Assembly: GCF_030159095.1 (NCBI RefSeq)
Contig: NZ_BRXS01000005.1
Location: 558,001-622,000 of the forward strand
Length of the DNA: 64,000 nt
DNA from: Roseisolibacter agri
GTDB lineage: Bacteria > Gemmatimonadota > Gemmatimonadetes > Gemmatimonadales > Gemmatimonadaceae
Reading direction: 5' to 3'
Made by a program: the position numbers and the translations under genes. The notes under the pieces were generated by a model, which searched no databases, was not told where the DNA came from, and was given only the letters and a program-made list of their open reading frames with translations. Below are positions 49,799 to 58,808 of the stretch, piece after piece. Numbering within the stretch: the stretch's first letter is position 1; each line of letters starts with the position of its first letter.

Positions 49799-51548
49799 GC
49801 GACGCCTCCCGGCGGCGGCGCGCGAACGCCAGCACGTCGTCCGCCGACCGCGCGTTCAGGATGTCGCCCGGCTCCAGCCACCCCTTGCGCGCGATGCCGA
49901 CGCCGAACTCCACGTTGTCCAGCCCGCGCGGCGAGTGCGCGTCGGGCCCGATCTCGATCGGCACGCCCAGGCGCTTCGCTTCGCGGCAGAGCCGCCAGTC
50001 GAGGTCGAGGCGATGCGGGTCGGCGTTGAGCTCGATCGCGGCGCCCACCTCCGCCGCCTTCTCGATGATCGCCTGCATGTCGATCGCGTACGGCTCGCGC
50101 GTCAGCAGCAGCCGCCCCGTGGGATGCCCGAGGATGGTGAGGTGCGGATCGTCGAGCGCCTTCAGCACGCGCGCGGTCATCTCCGCCTCGCCCATGCCGA
50201 AGCGCGAGTGGATGCTGCCGATGACGTAGTCGAACGCGTCGAGCGTGCGCGCGTCGTAGTCCACGCTCCCGCACGGGAGGATGTCGGCCTCGATGCCCTT
50301 CAGCACGCGAAAGGAATTCCCATCGGCCGCGAGCGCGGCGTTCAGCGCGTCGATCTCGTCGTGCTGGCGGCGCACCGCGTCGGGCGACAGGCCGCCAGCG
50401 TACGACGCGCTCTGCGAGTGGTCGGTGATCCCCAGGTAGCGCCAGCCGCGCGCCTGCGCCGCCTCGACCATCTCGGCGATGGTCGCCGCACCGTCGGAGT
50501 ACTGCGAGTGGCAGTGCAGCACGCCGCGGATGTCGGCCGGCTCGACGAGGCCGGGGAGCGCCGCCTGCGCGGCCGCGTCCACCTCGCCGCGCCCCTCGCG
50601 CAGCTCGGGCACGACGAACGCGAGCCCCGCGCGCGCGTACAGCGACGCCTCGTCCGGCACGGGGACGACGTGGCCGTCGGCGTCGCGCAGCTCGTCGCCC
50701 GCGAGCGTGAAGCCGCGTGCGTGCAGGCGATGCGTCACCTCGGCGACGTGCTCCGCGCTGCCGGTCGCGCGCCAGAGCGCGACGCCGTACTGCTCGGGGC
50801 GCACGCAGTGCAGGTCGAGCTGCGTGCCGTCCACGTAGCGCACGCGCACCGAGCGCCCGCCCGCGCCGACGGCGTCCTTCACGCCCGGCGCGTGCGCGAA
50901 CGCGCCCGCGACCGCGGCGGGCGCGCCGCGCACGGCGGCCACGACGTCCACGTCGCACACGACCTCGCGGCGGCGGCGGATCGACCCCGCGACCGCGGCC
51001 TCCAGCACGTCGGGATGGCGCCGCACGTCGGCGAGCAGGCGCGCGCCCTCGGTGGCGCCCTGCGGGAAGAGCACGCGCGCGCCGCTCTCCTTCAGGAACG
51101 CGATCCCCTTCAGGATCCGCTCGGCCGTCTTCTCGCCGAAGCCCTTGAGAGACGCCAGCCGCCCGTCCATCGCGGCCTGCGTCAGCTCCTGCACGGTCTC
51201 GATCCCGAGCCCCGCGTGGATGGCGTGGATCTTCGCGGTGCCGAGGCCGGGGATGCGGAGCATCTCGATCAGCCCCTCGGGCGTGTCGTCGGCCAGCCGC
51301 TCGAGGTACGACGAGTCGCCCTCCTCGACGAGCTCGCGCAGCACGGACAGGGTGGCCGGCCCGATCCCCGGCACGGTCTCCAGCTCGCCGCTGCGCAGCA
51401 GGGGGCCGAGGTCGTCGGTGTCGAGGCCGAGCACCGCGCGCGCCGCCGCCAGGTACGCGCGCGTCTTGAACCGGTTCTCGCCGCGCAGCTCGAGCAGCGC
51501 GGCGATGCGGGTCAGGGCATGTGCGGCCGTGCGCGGATCCATGGCCAC
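49788..51548 (-). CDS. polX: Bacterial PolX: DNA polymerase X/3'-5' exonuclease
   Basis: This 586-residue repair polymerase pairs a family X polymerase core with a C-terminal PHP exonuclease. The N-terminal 8-kDa-like and helix-hairpin-helix region includes [33 protein letters not shown] and [16 protein letters not shown]. The polymerase metal Asps are visible in [16 protein letters not shown] and in [18 protein letters not shown]. The PHP domain (about 335-570) carries [45 protein letters not shown] and LGHPTGR, with the His/Asp metal ligands intact, so proofreading activity is expected. The start is at 51548, or at the Met two codons later. It is first in a six-gene minus-strand run and lies next to the D/C repeat pair. 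Confidence 0.95.
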   Translation of the reverse strand: MAMDPRTAAHALTRIAALLELRGENRFKTRAYLAAARAVLGLDTDDLGPLLRSGELETVPGIGPATLSVLRELVEEGDSSYLERLADDTPEGLIEMLRIPGLGTAKIHAIHAGLGIETVQELTQAAMDGRLASLKGFGEKTAERILKGIAFLKESGARVLFPQGATEGARLLADVRRHPDVLEAAVAGSIRRRREVVCDVDVVAAVRGAPAAVAGAFAHAPGVKDAVGAGGRSVRVRYVDGTQLDLHCVRPEQYGVALWRATGSAEHVAEVTHRLHARGFTLAGDELRDADGHVVPVPDEASLYARAGLAFVVPELREGRGEVDAAAQAALPGLVEPADIRGVLHCHSQYSDGAATIAEMVEAAQARGWRYLGITDHSQSASYAGGLSPDAVRRQHDEIDALNAALAADGNSFRVLKGIEADILPCGSVDYDARTLDAFDYVIGSIHSRFGMGEAEMTARVLKALDDPHLTILGHPTGRLLLTREPYAIDMQAIIEKAAEVGAAIELNADPHRLDLDWRLCREAKRLGVPIEIGPDAHSPRGLDNVEFGVGIARKGWLEPGDILNARSADDVLAFARRRREASRAG

Positions 51549-51630
51549 AATCTAGCCGTCGCGGCCGCGGTCGGCGCGCCCCGCGGTTCAGCGCGCGATC
51601 GTTCTTGCCCAGGCCCGCCGTCGGTGTGCC

Positions 51631-51762
51631 GCGGTGGGTGGGTGGGGGTGACCGCCGGCTCCGGCCGATCGCGGCCGCTGCGGAGCCCGCGTGCGCTGCG
51701 CGCCGCAGTCTCCTTGCTGCGATCGGAGCGTCGCTCGGCGGCCACCCCCACCCACCCACCGC
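51631..51762 (-). repeat. Family 1 structured palindromic element D
   Basis: Read on the minus strand, a perfect 20-bp outer stem (51631-51650 with 51743-51762; GGTGGGTGGGTGGGGG type) encloses GCCGAGCGAC, an inner stem CGATCGC/GCGATCG, the apex GGAGAC...GGCTCC and GGAGCCGGC. These are the motifs of elements A and B with entirely different stems. It forms an inverted pair with C, just upstream of polX. Confidence 0.8.
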
Positions 51763-51793
51763 CGCGCGCGGTCGCGATGCAACGATGCCTGGC

Positions 51794-51921
51794 GCGGGAG
51801 GCGAGGGGTGCGGAGCCGAGCGACCTGAAATTGGCCGATGAGGAGACTCGCGCACGCGCCGCGTGCGGCGAGGCTCCGACCGGCCAATTTCCGAGCCGGC
51901 GGAGTACCCCTCGCCTCCCGC
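51794..51921 (+). repeat. Family 1 structured palindromic element C
   Basis: The outer stem GCGGGAGGCGAGGGGT pairs with ACCCCTCGCCTCCCGC. Inside are GCCGAGCGACCTGA, the inner stem AATTGGCC/GGCCAATT, the apex GGAGAC...GGCTCC and TCCGAGCCGGC, in the same order as in B. The stems differ from B in every arm but still pair. C and D fill most of the 446-bp gap between polX and the hydrolase gene, where I see no other gene. Confidence 0.8.
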
Positions 51922-51994
51922 CCGCGCGACACATTCCGCTCCCGCGACGCACGCCTCGAGGACAGGCGGGTTCCGCGCGCCGGAGCGAGCTGCG

Positions 51995-52924
51995 TCACGC
52001 CCCGGTGACCTCGGCGAGGAAGGGGAGCACGGCGGCGAAGAGCGCGTCGGGCTGTTCGACGTACGGGACGTGGCCGCTCTCCTCCAGCACGGTGATCCGG
52101 GCGGCGGGGATGGCCCGCGCCGCGGCCTCGGCGGAGGCCAAGGGGATCGGATCCTGCCGCCCGTGCACGATCAGCGTCGGGCAGGTGATCGCCTTCAGGT
52201 GCGGCAGCAGGTCGAAGTCGCCCAGGCTCTCCCACACCGACTGCTGGACGCGCCCGGTGACGCGGAACGGCGTCAGGTCGCGCGCGCGGGCCGAGTCGTG
52301 GAAGTAGCCGGCGACGCTCAGCTCGAAGGCGCGCTGGCGGTAGGCGTCGGGATCGCGCTCGCGCAGGCCGCTGGCCGTCAGCTCGGCGCGCAGCGCCTGC
52401 ACGGCCGACGACTGCTGGCGGCGCGCGAACTCGGTCTCGAAGTCGTTTCGGTGCGTGCGCGACAGCGGCGCCGGGTCGATGAGCGTCAGCGACGCGGGCG
52501 GGCGCGCGATGACGCGATGCACCTCGCCGAGCGGCGCGCCGACGACGGGCAGGTGCACGCCGGCCGCCTCGAGCGCGTAGAGCATCGCCAGCAGCGCGCC
52601 CCACGAGTAGCCGACGAGGTGCAGCGGCCCGTCCACCAGCGCGTCGGCGACGTGCGCGAGGTCCTCGACCTGCGTGCGCCAGGTGACCGTCGCGAGGTTG
52701 TCGAACTTGGAGCGTCCGCCGCCGCGCTGGTCGTAGAACACCGCGTCGTGCCGCTCGGCCAGCCGCAGCAGCTGAGGGAGCAGGTAGTCGTGGTGCGCGC
52801 CCGGGCCGCCGTGCAGCACGAGGATGCGCGGCGCGCCGGACGGACCCCACGCGGCCCAGTAGAGCGGGACGTCGTTCGCGGGGACGGTGCCGCTCTCGCG
52901 CGGCGGGGGAATGGTCGGGGACAT
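51995..52924 (-). CDS. Alpha/beta hydrolase, proline iminopeptidase-like
   Basis: This 309-residue alpha/beta-hydrolase-fold enzyme has the HGGPG oxyanion motif (LVLHGGPGAHHDY), YDQRGGGRSKFDN, the nucleophile elbow GYSWGALLA (Ser), a late Asp (VHGRQDPIPLA) and the catalytic His (EESGHVPYVEQPDALF). This set matches the prolyl iminopeptidase/S33 group. Relatives include esterases and haloalkane-type hydrolases, so the substrate is provisional. There is no signal peptide. The chosen ATG is 52924. It has short flanking gaps and is not coupled to other genes. Confidence 0.85.
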   Translation of the reverse strand: MSPTIPPPRESGTVPANDVPLYWAAWGPSGAPRILVLHGGPGAHHDYLLPQLLRLAERHDAVFYDQRGGGRSKFDNLATVTWRTQVEDLAHVADALVDGPLHLVGYSWGALLAMLYALEAAGVHLPVVGAPLGEVHRVIARPPASLTLIDPAPLSRTHRNDFETEFARRQQSSAVQALRAELTASGLRERDPDAYRQRAFELSVAGYFHDSARARDLTPFRVTGRVQQSVWESLGDFDLLPHLKAITCPTLIVHGRQDPIPLASAEAAARAIPAARITVLEESGHVPYVEQPDALFAAVLPFLAEVTGA

Positions 52925-52982
52925 GCGCGGAGGGTCACCCCGCGCACGCCCCGCCGTCAACCGGTCGTCGTGCGCGCTGCCG

Positions 52983-53246
52983 CTACGGGCGGCGGGCGGT
53001 GTCGCCGCGCAGGCTGTCCGTACGCATGGTGTCCGGACGTGCCGAGTCGCCGGTCGTGGGCGCCTTGGTGCCGCTGTCGACCATGTTCATGGGGCCCTGC
53101 GGCTGCGCCGGCGTGGACTGCAGCGCCGCGCTGTCGGCGGCGGTCGCCGCGGCGGCCGAATCGGCGGTCGCGGACTCGCGGCCGCCGCAGGCGGCGGCCA
53201 GCGCGAGCGCGGCGGCCGCGAGGGTGGTGCGAAGGATCGGATTCAT
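52983..53246 (-). CDS. Small low-complexity lipoprotein
   Basis: This 87-residue protein has a lipoprotein signal (LAAAALALAAACGG; lipidated Cys about residue 20) and a mature part made almost wholly of Ala, Thr, Ser, Asp, Pro and Met (TAADSAALQSTPAQPQGPMN), likely disordered. No domain is recognised. I chose ATG 53246 because it places the lipobox correctly; the longer frame upstream adds Arg-rich sequence. It is divergent from the ECF sigma/FecR/receptor genes. Confidence 0.6.
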   Translation of the reverse strand: MNPILRTTLAAAALALAAACGGRESATADSAAAATAADSAALQSTPAQPQGPMNMVDSGTKAPTTGDSARPDTMRTDSLRGDTARRP

Positions 53247-53429
53247 CGGTGACTCCGGATGTGGGAGGCCGAGGGGTGCGCAACCCGCGCGCCATCCTCG
53301 CCGCGCGATCCCGTACGGCGTCAACCGAACCGCGGTCGCGCGCGGCGGTTGCGCGGCGCCGCGCGCGGGGACAAATCAGCGGCCCCGCCGCTGCCGCCGC
53401 GCCCCGCCATCCCATCTTCCGTCGCGACG

Positions 53430-54020
53430 ATGCCGTCGTCCGATCCGCACGGTCCGCCGACGCCGCCCGCGCTCGCGGACGCGGTCGCGCGGGCACGTGC
53501 CGGCGACGAGGCGGCGTTCGCGGCGCTCTTCCACGCGCACTACGCGGCGCTGTGCAGCTTCGCGGTGCGCTACGTCCACGAGCGCGCGCTGGCCGAGGAG
53601 CTGGTGCAGGAGCTGTTCGCGGCGCTCTGGGAACGGCGCGAGCGGTTCGCCCTGCGCGGCGGCGGCGCGTCGGCGCGCGCCTACCTGTTCGCCGCCGTAC
53701 GCAACCGCGCGCTGAACCTGCGCGCGCGCCACGCCGTGGAGCGCGACTGGGCCGATGCGGAAGGACGGGCCGACGAGATCACGCTGCATCCGTCGCCGCC
53801 ATCCGCCGACGCCGCGCTGGAGCAGGCCGAGCTGCACGCGCGGCTGAACGCCGCGATGGCGTCGCTGCCCGAGCGCTGCCGGCTGGTGATGCAGCTGCGC
53901 TGGCGCGAGCAGCTGAGCTACGCGGACATCGCCACCGTCATGGGGATCTCCACGAAGGGCGTCGAGAACCAGCTCGCGCGCGGGCTGCGGGCGCTCCGGG
54001 GGCTGCTCGGCGAGCGCTAG
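53430..54020 (+). CDS. FecI-type ECF sigma factor
   Basis: This 196-residue ECF sigma factor of the FecI-like group carries region 2 (FHAHYAALCSFAVRYVHERA, then LAEELVQELFAALWERRERF) and region 4 (LPERCRLVMQLRWREQLSYA, DIATVMGISTKGVENQLARG). The VENQLARGLRALR end is the DNA-contacting helix typical of iron-uptake-linked ECFs in Bacteroidetes-like genomes. It is first in a sigma-FecR-receptor operon, with 66 bp to fecR. Confidence 0.93.
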   Translation: MPSSDPHGPPTPPALADAVARARAGDEAAFAALFHAHYAALCSFAVRYVHERALAEELVQELFAALWERRERFALRGGGASARAYLFAAVRNRALNLRARHAVERDWADAEGRADEITLHPSPPSADAALEQAELHARLNAAMASLPERCRLVMQLRWREQLSYADIATVMGISTKGVENQLARGLRALRGLLGER

Positions 54021-54086
54021 CCGGGGGCCGTGTGGGGTTTTCGCGATCTCGCCTGTCCGAGATGCAGCGACCCACCCCAGCCCTCC

Positions 54087-55106
54087 ATGTCCGACCGACC
54101 CGACTGGCAGACGATCGACCGCTTCCTCGCGGGCGAGGCGACGCCCGAGGACCTCCGCGCGATCGACGCGTGGCGGTCCGCGGCGCCCGGCAACGACGCG
54201 CTGCTGCGCACGCTGCGGCAGGGCGGCACGGATGCCGCGGCCTGGGACGCCGATGCGGCGTGGACGCGGGTGACCGCGCGCGTGCGACGCGACGTGCTGC
54301 CGCTGCGCGCCCAGGCCCGCGAGCCCGCGCGACGACCGCGGCGGGTGCCGTGGCGCGCGGCGGCCGCGATGCTGCTCGCCGCGGCGGGGGTGGCGACGTG
54401 GCGCGAGACGACGCGACGCCGCGCGGCCAGCGCCGATGCCCCGGTCGCGATGTCCACCGTCGTGGCGCCGGCGGAGGGGCGCACCTCGGTCACGCTTCCC
54501 GACGGCTCGCGCGTCACGCTGCACGCCGGGAGCCGGCTGCGACACGCCGCCACGCTCGGCGGCGCGAGCGGCCCGCGCGACGTGTTCCTGGACGGCGAGG
54601 GCTACTTCGAGGTGACGCACGACGCGCTGCGGCCGTTCCGCGTGCACGCGCGCCATGCGCTGGCGCAGGACCTGGGGACGCGCTTCGTGGTGCGCGCGTC
54701 CACCGCGTCGCCGACCGTCGAGGTGGTGGTGGCGGAAGGGCTCGTGTCGCTGCACCGGCGCGACGCCCGCGACAGCGCGCTCGTGCGCCCCGGCGAGCGC
54801 GCGCGGCTCGGCGCAACGGGCGAGGCCGTGGTGCAGCCGGTGCCGGACGTGGGCGCGTACACCGAGTGGGCGTCGGGCACGCTCGCGCTGCAGGACGTGA
54901 CGCTCGCCGACGCGATGCCGCGGCTGGCGCGCTGGTACGACGTGGACGTCGTGCTGGCCGACCGGCAGCTCGCCACGCGGCGCGTCGTCGCGCGCTTCCA
55001 CGACGCGCCGCTGGCGCAGGTGCTCGACGCGCTGGCGCTCGCACTGGATGCGCGCTGGGAGCGCAGTGGACGCACGGTCACCCTCCATGCCGCGAGGCCG
55101 CGATGA
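54087..55106 (+). CDS. fecR: FecR-family anti-sigma/sensor protein
   Basis: This 339-residue single-helix signal relay has a cytoplasmic N-terminal anti-sigma part (about 1-85; WQTIDRFLAGEATPEDLRAI, then DADAAWTRVTARVRRDVLPL) and one membrane helix (about 92-108; RAAAAMLLAAAGVATW). The periplasmic FecR domain (about 125-235) shows VTLPDGSRVTLHAGSRLRHA and GEGYFEVTHDALRPFRVHAR. The C-terminal STN-like/DUF4974-type region (250-330) carries TLADAMPRLARWYDVDV. It transmits the state of the outer-membrane receptor to the sigma factor. The start at 54087 places the conserved DWQTIDRFLAG at the N-terminus. Its stop overlaps the next start as ATGA. Confidence 0.93.
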   Translation: MSDRPDWQTIDRFLAGEATPEDLRAIDAWRSAAPGNDALLRTLRQGGTDAAAWDADAAWTRVTARVRRDVLPLRAQAREPARRPRRVPWRAAAAMLLAAAGVATWRETTRRRAASADAPVAMSTVVAPAEGRTSVTLPDGSRVTLHAGSRLRHAATLGGASGPRDVFLDGEGYFEVTHDALRPFRVHARHALAQDLGTRFVVRASTASPTVEVVVAEGLVSLHRRDARDSALVRPGERARLGATGEAVVQPVPDVGAYTEWASGTLALQDVTLADAMPRLARWYDVDVVLADRQLATRRVVARFHDAPLAQVLDALALALDARWERSGRTVTLHAARPR

Positions 55107-57778
55107 GCGCGCGACGTTCTCTCCCCCTGATGCGTGCTTCGCTCCTGCTGATCGCGCTGGGCGCTCCCGCCGTCGCGCGTACGCAGCCCACGCGGGCGCC
55201 CGCGACTGCGCCCGGCTACCAGCCGCTCCGTGCCGACGCGCCCGCGCCGCTCGATGCGATGGTGACGCTCGAGGTCGTCCGCACGCCGCTCGCCACCGCG
55301 GTGGAGGAGGTCGCGCGGCAGGCGGGGCTCAGCATCGCGTTCGACCGCTCGCTGCCGGGGGTGGACCGGCCGGTGACGCTGCGCGCCGCACGCATCTCCG
55401 CGGCCGCGGCGATCCTGCGACTGCTGGACGGCGCACCACTCGCGGCGATGGCGTCCCCGAGCGGCAGCGTCGTGCTGGTAGCGCGTCCCAGCGCCGCGCC
55501 GCGCGCGAGCACGGTGCAGGGGCACGTGCGGGACGCGGGAACGGGCGCCGCACTCGCGGGCGCGCGCGTCGAGCTGCTGGGCACGCGCTTCACGACCACG
55601 GCGCGCAGCGACGGCCGCTTCGCCTTCGGCACGGTGCCGACCGGCACCTACCGCGTGCGCGTCGTGCAGATGGGGTACCGTCCGGCGCTGCTCGGCCCGG
55701 TGACGGTCGACGGGCAGAGCGCCGACTCGGTGCGCGTCGCGCTGGAGCGCGCGCCCACGCCGCTCGGCACCGTCGTCGTGACGCCGGGCCACTACGGCGT
55801 CATGGACGGCGCTGCGGACGCCGCGCCGTCGATGAGCCGCGCGCAGATCGAGGCCGCGCCGCAGCTCGGTGAGGACATCTATCGCGCGGTCGGGCAGCTG
55901 CCCGGCGTCTCGACCGACGAGTTCGCGGCGGCGTTCTCGGTGCGCGGCTTCGGCGGCGACGAGCTGTACGTCTCGTTCGACGGTCTGGAGCTGATCGAGC
56001 CGTTCCACCTCAAGGACATCGGCGGCGGCGCGCTCTCCATCCTCGATGCGTCGGCCATCGGCGCGGTGGAGCTGACGACGGGTGGGTTCGCCGCCGAGTA
56101 CGGCGATCGCCTGGGCGGCGTGTTCACGATGCGGTCGGTGGAGCCGCGGCGCGATCGCACGCGCACGGCGCTGGGGCTCAGCATCATGAACGCGCGCGCG
56201 TCGTCGCAGGGCGGCTTCGCGCGCGGCCGCGGCGGCTGGCTCGTCTCGGCGCGGCGGGGCTACCTCGACATCGCGATGCGCCTGACGTCGATGCACGACT
56301 CGCTGCGGCCGCGCTACTACGACGCGTTCGCCAAGGCCGACTACACGCTGCGCGGCGGCGGGCGGCTCGCGGCGCACGTGCTGCGCGCCGGCGACGACCT
56401 GGTGTTCCGCGACAGCGACGACGGCTCGCTGCTCAGCGGCTACGCCAGCAGCTACGCGTGGCTGACGTGGGACGGGCGCCCCGACGCGCGGCTGCGCCAG
56501 CGCACGGTGGCGTCGGTCGGGCGGCTGACGTGGCGGCGCGACGCCGACGCGCTGGAGCTCGACGCGTTCGGCAGGCGCGGGCCGAGCGCCGCGATCGACG
56601 ACCGCCGCGTGCTCGACGTGCTGGGCGTGCGGCAGGACTGGAAGCTGGACGTGTCCCCGCGCGCGCTGCTCAAGTGGGGCGTCGACGCGCGGCGCGAGTC
56701 GGCGAGCTACGACTACGCGCGGTGGCTGCTGCGCGAGTCGGTCGCCGCGCCGGGACGGATCGCGACGCGGCGCGACACGGTGGCCGCGCAGCGCGCCCTC
56801 TCCGGCACGCGCGTGGGCGTCTACCTCGCGCAGCGCGTGCGTCCCGTCGACGCGCTGGCGGTCGAGGTCGGGCTGCGCCACGACCGCGCCTCGGTGGCCG
56901 GCGACGCGATCACGAGTCCGCGGCTCAACGTGTCGTGGCAGCCGCGCGCGGGCACCGCGCTCCGGGCCGCGTGGGGGCGCTACTCGCAGTCGCAGCCGCT
57001 GGCCGGCATCCAGGTGCAGGACGGCGAGACCGCGCCGTCGCGGGCCGAGCGGTCGACGCAGCGCGTGCTGGGGCTCACGCAGCTGCTGCCGCGCGGCATC
57101 ACCGCGCGCGCGGAGCTGTACGACCAGCGCGTCGCGCCGCGCCGGCCGCGCTTCGCCAACGTGGGCGGCTCGGTGGGCGAGCTGGTGCCCGAGCTGCTGT
57201 GGGACCGCGTGCTCGTCGCCGCCGAGGCCGGACGCGCGCGGGGCGTCGAGCTGCAGCTGGCCGGCGACGGGCGCGGGCGGCTGGACTGGACGGCGGGCTA
57301 CACGCTGGCGTCGGCGACCGATCGCGTGGACGGGCGCGACGTGCCGCGCCTCACCGACCAGCGCCACGGCGCGCGGCTGGACTGGTCGTATCATCCGCCG
57401 TCGAACCGCTGGCGGCTGAGCGTGGCGAGCATGTGGCACACGGGCCGGCCGTTCACGCCGCAGCTGGCCGACGTGGACACGGTGCAGAACGACCCGCAGG
57501 TGTTCTGGCTGCTCATGACGCGCCGCGCGGGCGCGCTGGCCTCCGAGCGGCTGCCCGACTACCGCCGCGTGGACGCGCGCTGGACGCGCTGGTTCGACAC
57601 GCGGCGGGGGCGGGTGTCGGTGTTCGCCGAGGTGTTCAACGTCCTGAACACGCGGAACGTGGGCGCCTACTACACGAACGCGGACGTCGACGGGCAGCGC
57701 CGGCAGGTGCGCCTGTACCGCGTGTCCGACAACATGATCCCGCGCCTGCCGACGGCCGGCATCGCGTGGGAGTTCTGA
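55103..57778 (+). CDS. TonB-dependent receptor with N-terminal signalling (STN) domain
   Basis: This 891-residue outer-membrane receptor has a signal peptide (ASLLLIALGAPAVARTQP). An STN/secretin-N signalling domain (about 50-120; VVRTPLATAVEEVARQAGLS, IAFDRSLPGVDRPVTLRAAR) contacts FecR across the periplasm. A carboxypeptidase-regulatory-like domain (about 135-210; VQGHVRDAGTGAALAGARVE) and the plug (about 225-340; AVGQLPGVSTDEFAAAFSV, RGFGGDELYVSFDGLELIEP) follow, and the barrel ends with Phe (AGIAWEF). The STN domain and the upstream sigma/fecR pair indicate transport-coupled induction of its own operon. The ligand is unknown. Its 3' end converges on the deacetylase gene with only 27 bp between. 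Confidence 0.93.
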   Translation: MSARRSLPLMRASLLLIALGAPAVARTQPTRAPATAPGYQPLRADAPAPLDAMVTLEVVRTPLATAVEEVARQAGLSIAFDRSLPGVDRPVTLRAARISAAAAILRLLDGAPLAAMASPSGSVVLVARPSAAPRASTVQGHVRDAGTGAALAGARVELLGTRFTTTARSDGRFAFGTVPTGTYRVRVVQMGYRPALLGPVTVDGQSADSVRVALERAPTPLGTVVVTPGHYGVMDGAADAAPSMSRAQIEAAPQLGEDIYRAVGQLPGVSTDEFAAAFSVRGFGGDELYVSFDGLELIEPFHLKDIGGGALSILDASAIGAVELTTGGFAAEYGDRLGGVFTMRSVEPRRDRTRTALGLSIMNARASSQGGFARGRGGWLVSARRGYLDIAMRLTSMHDSLRPRYYDAFAKADYTLRGGGRLAAHVLRAGDDLVFRDSDDGSLLSGYASSYAWLTWDGRPDARLRQRTVASVGRLTWRRDADALELDAFGRRGPSAAIDDRRVLDVLGVRQDWKLDVSPRALLKWGVDARRESASYDYARWLLRESVAAPGRIATRRDTVAAQRALSGTRVGVYLAQRVRPVDALAVEVGLRHDRASVAGDAITSPRLNVSWQPRAGTALRAAWGRYSQSQPLAGIQVQDGETAPSRAERSTQRVLGLTQLLPRGITARAELYDQRVAPRRPRFANVGGSVGELVPELLWDRVLVAAEAGRARGVELQLAGDGRGRLDWTAGYTLASATDRVDGRDVPRLTDQRHGARLDWSYHPPSNRWRLSVASMWHTGRPFTPQLADVDTVQNDPQVFWLLMTRRAGALASERLPDYRRVDARWTRWFDTRRGRVSVFAEVFNVLNTRNVGAYYTNADVDGQRRQVRLYRVSDNMIPRLPTAGIAWEF

Positions 57779-57805
57779 GCGGGCGTCAGACGCGTCGAAC
57801 GCGCG

Positions 57806-58708
57806 TCACGCGAACTGCGCGAGGAGCCGCACCGTGTTCAGGTGCACCGCGACCGTGTCGTGCACGTTCCTCCCGTAGCCGCCGGCGATCGTCACGCACA
57901 CCGGCAGGCCCACCTCGCGGCAGCTCTCCAGCACCATCCAGTCGCGGCGCCGCAGCCCCTCGAACGACAGCGCCAGGCGGCCCAGCCGGTCGCCCACGTG
58001 CGGATCGGCGCCGGCCAGGTAGACCACGAGGTCCGGCCGCGCGGCGTGCAGCACGCGCGGCAGGTGCTCGGCCAGCTGCGCGAGGTACGCGGCGTCTCCG
58101 GTCCCATCGGGCAGCTCCACGTCCAGCGTGCCCGGCACCTTGTGGAACGGGAAGTTGCGCGCGCCGTGCATGCTGAACGTGAACACGTCCGGGTCGTCGG
58201 CGAAGCAGGCGTGCGTGCCGTTCCCCTGGTGCACGTCCAGGTCCACCACCGCCGCGCGGCGCACGTGCCCGTCGCGCTGCAGCCGCCGGATCGCGACCGC
58301 GACGTCGTTGAACGTGCAGAAGCCCTCGCCGCGGTGCGGGAAGGCGTGGTGCGTGCCGCCGGCCAGGTTCATCGCGACGCCGTGCTGCAGCGCCGCCTCC
58401 GTGGCCTCGCAGGTGCCACGCACCACGCGGTAGGCGCGCTCGACGAACGCCTCGCTCCACGGCAGCCCGATGCGCCGCTGCTCGATGTAGGGGAGCGTGC
58501 CGGTCGTCACCTGCGCGACGTACTCCGCGGTGTGCACGAGCCGCAGGTCGTCGAGCGGGACGCGCGGCGGATCGTGCAGCCGCTCCCGCGGCACCAGCCC
58601 CTCCGCGAGCACCGCGTCGCGCAGCAGCGCGTACTTGGCCATCGGGAAGCGGTGGCCGTCGGGGAGGGGGATCGCGTAGGCGGCCGAGCTCCAGAGATGG
58701 AGCGGCAC
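57806..58708 (-). CDS. Histone-deacetylase-superfamily (AcuC/APAH-like) amidohydrolase
   Basis: This 300-residue zinc deacylase of the HDAC fold shows the active-site His pair (GGTHHAFPHRGEGFCTFND), the zinc ligands in VVDLDVHQGNGT and the later Asp (AGADPHVGDRLGRLALS). The terminal Gly-rich VTIAGGYGRNVHDT replaces the Tyr-bearing GGY loop, and its Tyr is kept. Bacterial relatives act on acetyl-lysine of acetyl-CoA synthetase (AcuC), acetylpolyamines or acetoin-related substrates; the actual substrate is not evident. There is no signal peptide. It is in line with the amidohydrolase gene 100 bp upstream, separated from it by a long hairpin. Confidence 0.9.
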   Translation of the reverse strand: MPLHLWSSAAYAIPLPDGHRFPMAKYALLRDAVLAEGLVPRERLHDPPRVPLDDLRLVHTAEYVAQVTTGTLPYIEQRRIGLPWSEAFVERAYRVVRGTCEATEAALQHGVAMNLAGGTHHAFPHRGEGFCTFNDVAVAIRRLQRDGHVRRAAVVDLDVHQGNGTHACFADDPDVFTFSMHGARNFPFHKVPGTLDVELPDGTGDAAYLAQLAEHLPRVLHAARPDLVVYLAGADPHVGDRLGRLALSFEGLRRRDWMVLESCREVGLPVCVTIAGGYGRNVHDTVAVHLNTVRLLAQFA

Positions 58709-58732
58709 GACTACGCGGCTCCCCGGGCCGTT

Positions 58733-58798
58733 CGGCGCTCCGCGCTCGGCGCTCGGCCCGTTCGCGGCGGCGGAGCGAGCGCCGAGCGCGGAGCGCCG
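58733..58798. terminator. Perfect 22-bp-stem hairpin between deacetylase and amidohydrolase genes
   Basis: 58733-58754 and 58777-58798 are exact inverse copies (CGGCGCTCCGCGCTCGGCGC...) around a 22-nt loop. The stem lies downstream of the amidohydrolase stop and just upstream of the deacetylase start. It may end the longer transcript or limit deacetylase expression. It lacks a U-tract and the tail of the family 2 elements. Confidence 0.6.
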
Positions 58799-58808
58799 AC
58801 GTGCGGCG

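Noticed and set aside
51863-53429. Upstream extension of the TonB receptor frame across the hydrolase and sigma genes
   Set aside because: The frame is open by chance; the signal peptide and the ATGA overlap with fecR place the start at 55103.
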